Positions 36,346 to 44,024 of a DNA stretch of 64,000 nt are shown in pieces (within the stretch, counting starts at the first letter, position 1; each line of letters begins with the position of its first letter). The translations under genes and the position numbers were made by a program. The stretch is from NCBI GenBank assembly GCA_052117605.1, contig JBQKIT010000010.1, one strand, 5' to 3'. The stretch is from CAG-791 sp000431495. Lineage in GTDB: Bacteria; Bacillota; Clostridia; Lachnospirales; Lachnospiraceae. The notes beneath the pieces were generated by a model that saw only the letters and a program-made list of their open reading frames with translations, did no database searches and was not told the DNA's origin.

Positions 36346-38406
36346 ATGGCAGAAATTCATGTTCTCAGTTCGGATACCATCAACCGCATTGCGGCAGGAG
36401 AGGTTGTGGAACGGCCCGTCAATGTGGTCAAGGAGCTTGCGGAGAATTCCATTGACGCAGGTGCAGGAGCCATCACGGTCGAGATCAAAAACGGCGGCAT
36501 TGACCTGATTCGCGTAACCGACAATGGCTGCGGCATCGATCCGGCACAGATCACAAGGGCATTCCGCCGTCATGCAACGAGTAAAATCAGCGAGGCAGAG
36601 GATCTGACCAGGCTGCAGAGTCTTGGCTTTCGAGGAGAGGCACTTTCCTCCATCGCCGCGGTTTCCAAGGTCGAAATGATTACCAAGACAAGGGACTCTC
36701 TTGTCGGCATCCGCGCCGTCAATGATGTGGTGCCAGGTTTGTCCGAAGGGACATCTGCTCCGGATGTGACACCTCTTGAGATAACAGAGATCGGTGCGCC
36801 GGATGGGACCACCGTCATTGTAAGAGATTTGTTTTACAATGTTCCGGTGCGTCGTAAGTTTTTAAAGACCGCCCAGACAGAAGCAGGAGCGGTAACGGAT
36901 CTTGTTTATCATCTTGCGCTGTCTCACCCGGACATCTCCTTTCATTACCGCGTGAACAATCAGGAAAAGCTCCACACCACCGGAAACGGCAACATCAAGG
37001 AGCTGATCTACCGCATTTACGGGCGGGAGCTCTCGAACTCCGTGATTCCGGTCTCCAGGACCTCCGAAGACGGAACTCTTGTGCTGAACGGCTTTCTCGG
37101 ACGGCCAGAGTTCTCAAGATCCAGCCGCAGCTGTGAAATCTTCTTCGTGAACGGGCGTATCCTGAAAAGCGATGTTCTTTCCAAAGGGCTGGAGGAGGGC
37201 TATCGCACCGATCTGATGCAGCATAGGTTTCCGTTTGCCATTCTGTATCTGCAGCTTCCGGCAGAAGAAATCGATGTGAACGTACATCCCTCCAAGATGG
37301 AGGTCCGCTTTCAGGATGGAAAGAGAATTTTCGATTTTCTGAATGAATCGGTACATGCAACGCTCCACCGGATCGAGCTGATTCCCCGTGCCACTCTGGA
37401 TACGCAGACACAGGAGAACAAGGCGCGCAAAGAGGAAGAAAAGATCAGAGAGACGGCAGAAAAGGCGGAGGCTCATACAGAGCCCTTTGAACAGCCGGTG
37501 ATCGCAGCGGAAACGGGAAGCAGGAAGCGGGAAATGCAGAAGCCTTTGCCTGCAGGGCCCTCCTCCTATCAGGAGGAAGGCTTTACCTTCATCGACAAGA
37601 CGGCGGCTGTCCATGAGCCTGCAGGCCGCTACGAGCAGGAGAGTTTTATAGAAGAAGCCGCATTACCGGATCCGGAGGAAGCCCGCAGGAAGCAGAAGAA
37701 GCTTGAAACGGAAGGCCTTTCCGGGGATCTGGAAGCCATGTTCCGTGAAAGCGTAAAGGAGGACTTTGCGGAGGACCTTTACGGAAACCGTGAATATCAC
37801 ATTCTGCGTGCGGATCATGCGGACCAGTACCGGATTGTCGGTCAGATTTTTGACACCTACTGGATCGTCACGTTTCAGGATAAGATGCTGATGATTGATC
37901 AGCATGCAGCGCATGAAAAGGTCAATTTCGAGAGGCTGATGCGGCGGCTCTCCAGAGAACAGAGCGAAGCTTCTCCGTCACAGATGCTCGCACCGCCGAT
38001 CATTCTTACGCTCTCCGGAAAGGAGGAGGCCGCGCTTCTCCAGTACATGGATTCCTTCCGCCGGATGGGCTATGAAATCGAGTCCTTCGGGGCCGGCTCC
38101 TATGCGATCCGGGCCGTCCCGCTGGAGTTGTATGCCAACGAGCCCGATGCGCTTCTCCGGGAAATTCTGGATGAGATTCTGGACTCCAGGATGAGCGGAA
38201 CACCGGCAGCCATTCTGTACAAGATTGCATCCATGTCCTGCAAGGCAGCGGTGAAGGGAAATATGCAGCTTTCAGCAGAGGAAGCAAAGGCACTGATCGA
38301 CGAGCTTTTGTCTCTGGACAATCCCTATCACTGCCCGCACGGACGCCCGACCATGGTCGTACTCTCAAAGCAGGAAATGGAACGTAAATTCAAGCGTATC
38401 GTATAA
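36346..38406 (+). CDS. mutL: DNA mismatch repair protein MutL
   Basis: This 686-residue partner of MutS has the GHKL ATPase motifs (IAAGEVVERPVNVVKELAEN, DNGCGID, LGFRGEALSSI) and an endonuclease domain with DQHAAHEKVNFE starting at Asp518. The endonuclease motif marks it as a nicking MutL, as expected for bacteria without MutH. A charged linker (about residues 350-470) joins the two halves. It lies directly between mutS and miaA. Confidence 0.98.
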   Translation: MAEIHVLSSDTINRIAAGEVVERPVNVVKELAENSIDAGAGAITVEIKNGGIDLIRVTDNGCGIDPAQITRAFRRHATSKISEAEDLTRLQSLGFRGEALSSIAAVSKVEMITKTRDSLVGIRAVNDVVPGLSEGTSAPDVTPLEITEIGAPDGTTVIVRDLFYNVPVRRKFLKTAQTEAGAVTDLVYHLALSHPDISFHYRVNNQEKLHTTGNGNIKELIYRIYGRELSNSVIPVSRTSEDGTLVLNGFLGRPEFSRSSRSCEIFFVNGRILKSDVLSKGLEEGYRTDLMQHRFPFAILYLQLPAEEIDVNVHPSKMEVRFQDGKRIFDFLNESVHATLHRIELIPRATLDTQTQENKARKEEEKIRETAEKAEAHTEPFEQPVIAAETGSRKREMQKPLPAGPSSYQEEGFTFIDKTAAVHEPAGRYEQESFIEEAALPDPEEARRKQKKLETEGLSGDLEAMFRESVKEDFAEDLYGNREYHILRADHADQYRIVGQIFDTYWIVTFQDKMLMIDQHAAHEKVNFERLMRRLSREQSEASPSQMLAPPIILTLSGKEEAALLQYMDSFRRMGYEIESFGAGSYAIRAVPLELYANEPDALLREILDEILDSRMSGTPAAILYKIASMSCKAAVKGNMQLSAEEAKALIDELLSLDNPYHCPHGRPTMVVLSKQEMERKFKRIV

Positions 38407-38424
38407 GGATGAGAACAGCATACT

Positions 38425-39360
38425 ATGGATAAAATGGTCATCGTGGCAGGACCTACGGCAAGCGGAAAAAGTGCTGCAGGCGTAGAGCTTTGCAAACGCC
38501 TGCAGGGAAGTGTGATCTCTGCGGATTCCATGCAGGTTTACCGTGGAATGGACATCGGCTCTGCCAAGATTACAGAAGAAGAGATGCAGGGGATTCCGCA
38601 TGAACTGATTGACATCATAGGCCCTTCGGAGGAATGGAACGTCGTCCGCTTTCAGAGGGAAGCGAAGGCTGCAGTCCAAAGGATTACCGCAAGAGGCCGC
38701 CTTCCGGTTCTGGTCGGCGGAACCGGCTTTTACATTCAGGCGCTTCTCTATGACATAGATTTTACGGAAACCAGAGAGGACACCTCCTACCGCTCCCTGC
38801 TGGAGGAAAAGGCAAGAACAGAAGGAAACGAGAGCCTTTACCGGATGCTTCAGGAAAAGGATCCGGAGGCAGCGGCTGCCATTCACCAAAACAACCTGAA
38901 ACGTGTCATCCGGGCGCTGGAATTTACGCGTGAGACCGGTGAAAAGATTTCCGATCACAATGAGGAACAGAGAAAACGGCAGGCTGCCTATGATGCCGTC
39001 TTTTTTGTGCTGACGATGGAGCGCGAAAAGCTTTATCGCCGCATCGATCTTCGCGTGGATCAGATGATGGAGGCAGGACTTTTGGAGGAAGTAAAACGGC
39101 TGCAGGAGCAGGGCTTTACATCCCGTGACGTTTCCATGCAGGGGCTTGGCTACAAGCAGATCCTTCAGTATCTGGAGGGAGAGGGAACGCTCGAGGACGC
39201 AGTCGAACAGATCAAGCTTCAGACCAGGCATTTTGCGAAGCGCCAGCTCACCTGGTTTCGCCGGGAAAGGGATGTCATCTGGATAAGCACCGATGAATTT
39301 CCATCCCGGGAAGAAATGCTGGATTACATGGAAAACACAATACGGACAAGATTTTCATAA
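38425..39360 (+). CDS. miaA: tRNA dimethylallyltransferase
   Basis: This 311-residue enzyme adds a dimethylallyl group to A37 of tRNAs reading UNN codons. The P-loop is GPTASGKSAAG, and DSMQVYRGMDIGSAK and VGGTGFYIQALL are family signatures. The product is the substrate of MiaB encoded 5 kb upstream. It starts 18 bases after mutL. Confidence 0.97.
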   Translation: MDKMVIVAGPTASGKSAAGVELCKRLQGSVISADSMQVYRGMDIGSAKITEEEMQGIPHELIDIIGPSEEWNVVRFQREAKAAVQRITARGRLPVLVGGTGFYIQALLYDIDFTETREDTSYRSLLEEKARTEGNESLYRMLQEKDPEAAAAIHQNNLKRVIRALEFTRETGEKISDHNEEQRKRQAAYDAVFFVLTMEREKLYRRIDLRVDQMMEAGLLEEVKRLQEQGFTSRDVSMQGLGYKQILQYLEGEGTLEDAVEQIKLQTRHFAKRQLTWFRRERDVIWISTDEFPSREEMLDYMENTIRTRFS

Positions 39361-39380
39361 GTTTTACATAAGGAGAAACC

Positions 39381-40703
39381 ATGCTGCAGATTACCAATGA
39401 ATTTGAACAACATGAACTTGAGATTTACCGGAGCCTTGGCATTTCCCGGAAAGTGCTGGACTTTGCAGAGCCTGTTCTGGCAGGTCTTCGCGATCGCTTT
39501 GATGCCATTGACAAAATGGCGGAGCTCAATCAGCTCCGGATCATTGCGGCGATGCAGGAGGCTCACATCGGCGAGGCAAGCCTGAAGGGAACCACCGGCT
39601 ACGGCTATGATGATATCGGCCGTGACGGTCTTGAGAAGGTTTACTCCCTGTATTTTCACACGGAGGATGCCCTGGTGCGTCCGCAGATTACCTGCGGAAC
39701 CCATGCGCTTGCGCTGGCCCTGATGTCCAATCTTCGTCCCGGACAGACTCTTCTGAGCGCTGCCGGAAAGCCCTATGACACACTGGAAGAGGTGATCGGC
39801 ATCCGGAAGTCCCGCGGCTCTCTTGCGGAGTACGGAATTTCCTACAGGCAGGTGGATCTGCTTCCGGACGGAGGCTTTGACTTTGAAGGTCTCCGAAAGG
39901 TTCTGGAGGAGGATACCGATCGCAGCATTCATCTTGTCACCATCCAGCGTTCCAAGGGCTACCAGACAAGACGCACGCTTTCCGTGGATGCGATCGGAGA
40001 GGCAATTTCATTCATGAAGAGCATCCGGCCGGATCTGATCTGCATGGTGGACAACTGCTACGGTGAATTCACGGAGGAAAAGGAACCCTCTGATGTCGGC
40101 GCGGACATGTGCGTCGGATCCCTGATCAAGAATCCCGGCGGCGGACTTGCTCCCATCGGCGGATACATTGCCGGGAAAAAGGAGTGTGTGGAAAATGCTG
40201 CGGTGCGACTGACAAGTCCGGGTCTTGGAAAGGAGGTCGGCGCTTCTCTGGACCTTCTTCCGCAGTTCTTCCAGGGATTTTTCATGGGACCGATTGTTAC
40301 CGCGAGTGCCTTAAAGGGTGCCATTCTTGCGGCAAATCTTTATGAAAAGCTTGGCTTTTCCGTTCTGCCGGACGGAAGCGAGGACCGGCATGACATCATT
40401 CAGGCAATTACCTTCGGAAAGCCGGAAGGCGTCATTGCCTTTTGTCAGGGCATTCAGTCCGCATCTCCCGTGGACAGCTTTGTCTCCTGTGAGCCTGCTC
40501 CTATGCCGGGGTACGACTCGGATGTCATCATGGCTGCCGGTGCCTTTGTGTCCGGCTCCTCCATTGAATTGTCCGCGGACGGTCCCCTTCGCGAGCCGTA
40601 TACCGTCTTTTTCCAGGGCGGACTTACCTGGCCGCATGCAAAGCTTGGCATCCTGAAGACTCTTCAGAACATGCAGGAGCGCGGCCTTGTCAATCTTGAT
40701 TAA
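39381..40703 (+). CDS. ynbB: YnbB-like PLP enzyme (methionine gamma-lyase/aluminium-resistance family)
   Basis: This 440-residue fold-type I PLP protein belongs to the PF06838 family, named after an aluminium-resistance report and now often called methionine gamma-lyase family. The cofactor lysine is probably Lys250 in SLIKNPGGGLAP; TGYGYDDIGRDG and CGTHALALAL are other family motifs. The substrate is uncertain. It follows miaA by 20 bases, an arrangement also common in Bacillus and clostridia (near hfq/miaA), but no hfq is present here. Confidence 0.88.
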   Translation: MLQITNEFEQHELEIYRSLGISRKVLDFAEPVLAGLRDRFDAIDKMAELNQLRIIAAMQEAHIGEASLKGTTGYGYDDIGRDGLEKVYSLYFHTEDALVRPQITCGTHALALALMSNLRPGQTLLSAAGKPYDTLEEVIGIRKSRGSLAEYGISYRQVDLLPDGGFDFEGLRKVLEEDTDRSIHLVTIQRSKGYQTRRTLSVDAIGEAISFMKSIRPDLICMVDNCYGEFTEEKEPSDVGADMCVGSLIKNPGGGLAPIGGYIAGKKECVENAAVRLTSPGLGKEVGASLDLLPQFFQGFFMGPIVTASALKGAILAANLYEKLGFSVLPDGSEDRHDIIQAITFGKPEGVIAFCQGIQSASPVDSFVSCEPAPMPGYDSDVIMAAGAFVSGSSIELSADGPLREPYTVFFQGGLTWPHAKLGILKTLQNMQERGLVNLD

Positions 40704-40766
40704 CGGGACGTAACTCGCTACAATAAACTCTGACTTCCTTTCCCGAAGAGGCAGGAAAGAGGTCAG

Positions 40767-41531
40767 ATGAAAAAGGAAAAACAGAAAAATCACCCCGAAA
40801 TGCCATACGAGCGTTTTCTTTCTCATGGAAAGGATGCGCTTTCCAATGCTGAGCTTCTGGCTGTTTTGCTTCGGTCCGGAACGGCAAAGGAGCCCGTTCT
40901 TCAGCTTGCGAAAAGACTTCTTTCGCAGAAGAACGGAGATGGGACGTCGCTTTCGGCTCTATATGATTTCAGCCTGGAGGAGCTGACAGAGCTTCCGGGA
41001 ATCGGAACGGTCAAGGCCATTCAGATTCAATGTCTTCTTGAGCTCTCACGAAGACTTGCCATGGAAGCCGTCAGGGGCTCAGGTCAGAGCTTTATCTGCC
41101 GGAGTGCAGCCCAGGTAGCAGACTGCTATATGGAATCGCTCCGCCATGAGAAGCAGGAGAAGGTGCTTTTGCTTCTTCTGAATTCGAAGAATGTGCTGAT
41201 CCGGGAAGAGGTTGTGACCATCGGAACCGTAAACACAGCGCTTTGCTCGCCGCGTGATATTTTCATGCGTGCGCTGCAGGCGGGAGCATCGAATATTCTG
41301 GTCATGCACAATCATCCGAGCGGGGATCCGCTTCCATCGGAAGAGGATATCCGGCTGACCAGGAGACTGGCTGAAATCGGAAACCTCATGGAAATCCATC
41401 TTCTGGATCATGTGATTGTCGGGGATCGCTGTTTTTTCAGTATGCAGGAAGCCGGTCTTTTACGTCCGGCGGCAGGAGAATGTGATGTCTTTATTTCGAA
41501 GAAGACGCCGGGGACCCGGCGATGTACGTGA
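40767..41531 (+). CDS. radC: RadC/JAMM-domain protein
   Basis: This 254-residue protein has a helix-hairpin-helix segment (LPGIGTVKAIQIQ) and a JAMM metal motif (VMHNHPSGDPLPSEED, then LLDHVIVGD). Despite its historic name its role in DNA repair is not firmly established. The last 47 bases overlap the start of the mreB-like gene in another frame, so the final residues (from about ISKKTPGTRRCT) are squeezed by the next gene's start. AAGAGGCAGGAAAGAGG lies upstream of the start. Confidence 0.9.
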   Translation: MKKEKQKNHPEMPYERFLSHGKDALSNAELLAVLLRSGTAKEPVLQLAKRLLSQKNGDGTSLSALYDFSLEELTELPGIGTVKAIQIQCLLELSRRLAMEAVRGSGQSFICRSAAQVADCYMESLRHEKQEKVLLLLLNSKNVLIREEVVTIGTVNTALCSPRDIFMRALQAGASNILVMHNHPSGDPLPSEEDIRLTRRLAEIGNLMEIHLLDHVIVGDRCFFSMQEAGLLRPAAGECDVFISKKTPGTRRCT

Positions 41532-42576
41532 GCAGGAAGAATTTCATGATCCCGGTGTCATAAACAACGCCTATGCCGTGGATCTTGGAACCTGCAACAT
41601 AAAAATATACAATGCGGCAACCGATAAAATCATGGTTCAGAAGAACATGATTGCGGTCAAAAACAAAAAGACCATGATTGCTTACGGAGACAATGCATAT
41701 GAGATGTTCGAGAGAGCTCCCGCAAACATCCGCGTCAGCAATCCCATCGGAAACGGTGTGATCGCGGACATCCGCAACATGGAGCTTCTGATGAAGTCCT
41801 TCATGCGCGATGAGCAGAGGGGAACGCTGCATCCGGCAGATTTCTTTGTTGCCGTTCCGACGGATGTCACAGAGGTAGAGCGGCGCGCATTCTATGACCT
41901 GATCGAGGATGCCGGCATTAAGGCCCGGCGCATCATGGTCGTAGAGAAGGCTCTGGCCGACGGACTTGGTCTTGGAATTGATGTGAAGACTGCTCAGGGC
42001 GTCCTTGTCGTGGATGTCGGCTATGACACAACCGAGATCTCCATTCTGTCTCTTGGCGGAATTGTTCTTTCGAAGCTGATTAAGATTGGCGGGCATCAGT
42101 TTGACGCCAATATCGTCAGTGCTGTACGACGGGAGTATAATCTTGTCATCGGAATGAAAACTGCGGAAACCGTCCGGCTTACCATCGGCTCCAAGGATTC
42201 CGGTGCTTTTGACAGTGGTGTCTGCACGATTTACGGGCGCGACATCGTCACCGGTCTTCCGATGGAAAGAACGCTTTCCCGTGATTTTGTAGAGAATACA
42301 CTGCATGACAGCTTCCGCAGCATAGTCGACAATGTCAAGGTTCTCCTCGAGAGAACCCCTCCGGAGCTTTCTGCCGATATTTATCGCCACGGACTGTTTC
42401 TGACAGGCGGAGCCTGCCAGGAGGAGGGGCTGGCGGAGCTTCTCGGAGAAGAAACCAAATTGGATGTCAACATGGCAGATGCGCCCATCAATACCGTAGC
42501 GCTTGGTCTGGCACAGGTCATCAAGAAGATGCAGTACCGGCCGCTTGCCTATACCATTGAAGGACTTGGTAAATGA
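41485..42576 (+). CDS. mreB: MreB-like rod-shape protein (divergent)
   Basis: This 363-residue actin-like protein has phosphate loop 1 as DLGTCNIKIY, and GGIVLSKLIKIGGHQFD, as in MreB. It polymerises under the membrane to guide side-wall synthesis. It is divergent: phosphate loop 2 reads DVGYDTTE at 177-184 in place of DIGGGTTE, and the adenosine motif reads LTGGACQEEGL. It starts with basic residues (LFRRRRRG), possibly for membrane contact. ATG 41485 has AGGAG 6 bases upstream, inside the end of radC. Its stop overlaps mreC (ATGA). Confidence 0.88.
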   Translation: MSLFRRRRRGPGDVREQEEFHDPGVINNAYAVDLGTCNIKIYNAATDKIMVQKNMIAVKNKKTMIAYGDNAYEMFERAPANIRVSNPIGNGVIADIRNMELLMKSFMRDEQRGTLHPADFFVAVPTDVTEVERRAFYDLIEDAGIKARRIMVVEKALADGLGLGIDVKTAQGVLVVDVGYDTTEISILSLGGIVLSKLIKIGGHQFDANIVSAVRREYNLVIGMKTAETVRLTIGSKDSGAFDSGVCTIYGRDIVTGLPMERTLSRDFVENTLHDSFRSIVDNVKVLLERTPPELSADIYRHGLFLTGGACQEEGLAELLGEETKLDVNMADAPINTVALGLAQVIKKMQYRPLAYTIEGLGK

Positions 42577-43454
42577 GTTCAGGCCCCATCAGGAGAAGAG
42601 AGCCGTTCCGGCCGCACATTCCGGGAAGGTATCTGCTTCTTCTCGTCACCGCCTTGTGCGTTGGCATGATTTTAACTACATATTATACGGATGTCCTGAA
42701 TGGACCGCTTTCCGGCTTTGCCAATTACATTGTGATTCCTTTTCAGGATGGTGTCAGCAAGGCAGGAGAGTGGCTGATAAAGCGTGAGCAGCTGGTTTCG
42801 GATATCAAGGAGCTTCAAAAGGAAAATGAGGCGCTCCGGCAGGAAAACGAGGAGCTCTCTGTCACGAACAATGCTCTGCTGCAGGAGAAGCATGAACTGA
42901 CGGAGCTGCGGAATCTCTATCAGCTGGATCAGACCTATGCCGACTTTCCAAAGACCGGCTGCCGGATCATCGCAAAGGAAAACGGAAGCTGGTATCACTC
43001 CTTTGTCATTGACAAAGGTTCCGAGGACGGGCTTTCCGTGGACATGAATGTTCTGGCAGACGGGGGCCTTGTGGGGCGCATCACCTATATCGGCAGGCAC
43101 TGGTCAAGAGTACAGGCCGTAATCGATGATAACTCCAACGTTTCCGCAACGGTTCTGTCTTCACAGAAAAATCTGATTGTTTCCGGAAATCTGACCTTAT
43201 ACGAAGAAGGGACGATCAGCTTTTCCGAGCTTGCGGATCCGGATGATCTTGTGAAGGTCGGCGACAGTGTCGTCACCTCCAACATCAGCGATAAGTATCT
43301 CCCGGGCATTCTGATCGGATACATCAGTGAGATTCAGACGGATTCCAATAATCTGACCAAATCCGGCCGGATTACGCCTGCCGTAGATTTCTCCAGGCTG
43401 GATACGGTCCTTGTCATTCAGAAGCTGAAGCAGACGGCGGAAGATGACGGGTAA
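42573..43454 (+). CDS. mreC: Rod-shape protein MreC
   Basis: This 293-residue protein has one N-terminal transmembrane helix (about residues 20-40), a coiled coil (residues 65-115, rich in Glu/Leu: ELQKENEALRQENEELSV), and the extracytoplasmic beta domain with DKGSEDGLSVDMNVL and GLVGRI. MreC links cytoplasmic MreB to wall synthases. It overlaps the mreB stop by four bases and is followed by mreD after 22 bases. Confidence 0.95.
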   Translation: MSSGPIRRREPFRPHIPGRYLLLLVTALCVGMILTTYYTDVLNGPLSGFANYIVIPFQDGVSKAGEWLIKREQLVSDIKELQKENEALRQENEELSVTNNALLQEKHELTELRNLYQLDQTYADFPKTGCRIIAKENGSWYHSFVIDKGSEDGLSVDMNVLADGGLVGRITYIGRHWSRVQAVIDDNSNVSATVLSSQKNLIVSGNLTLYEEGTISFSELADPDDLVKVGDSVVTSNISDKYLPGILIGYISEIQTDSNNLTKSGRITPAVDFSRLDTVLVIQKLKQTAEDDG

Positions 43455-43476
43455 ACGTGACAGGACTTAATTCAGA

Positions 43477-44022
43477 ATGAAGAAACTTCGAATCGTACTA
43501 CTGGTATTTATTATCATTATTTCCTGCTTTATCCTGCAGACATCGATTCTTCCGATGATTCTGTCATCCGATATTACGCCGAACCTTATGATCATTGTCA
43601 CGGCTTCGTACGGCTTTATGTTCGGCGATCGAAAGGGCATGTGCATCGGTCTTGTCTGCGGACTTTTGTCTGATATTTATTTTGGACCTCTGATTGGATT
43701 CGAAGCAGGGGTGTATGCAATCATTGGTTATTTTTCCGGGAAATTCCAGAAAATTCTGTACGTGGAGGATCTGGCCTTCCCTTTGTCGCTGATTGCGGTA
43801 TGCGATTTTGTCTATGGCTTTCTGACCTTTGTTTTTCTTTTTGCCATGCGCAACCGCCTTTTTATGAGAGCGTTCCTGATGCAGCGCATGCTTCCGGAAA
43901 TGGTATATACGCTGCTTGCCGCGCTCCCGCTTTATCCGCTGCTTCGTTTTCTGTACAACAAATACATGCGGAAGAAGCACCATAATCCTCTGGAACAGGG
44001 GTCCGTAATGAAAGAAACCTGA
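43477..44022 (+). CDS. mreD: Rod-shape protein MreD
   Basis: This 181-residue protein has about five or six transmembrane segments, starting with LRIVLLVFIIIISCFILQTS, and the family pattern of PNLMIIVTASYGFMFGDRKGM with a short inter-helix Lys. It is the integral-membrane partner of MreC. The stop codon TGA is two bases before the PBP2 start, so the genes are tightly joined. Confidence 0.92.
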   Translation: MKKLRIVLLVFIIIISCFILQTSILPMILSSDITPNLMIIVTASYGFMFGDRKGMCIGLVCGLLSDIYFGPLIGFEAGVYAIIGYFSGKFQKILYVEDLAFPLSLIAVCDFVYGFLTFVFLFAMRNRLFMRAFLMQRMLPEMVYTLLAALPLYPLLRFLYNKYMRKKHHNPLEQGSVMKET

Positions 44023-44024
44023 CG

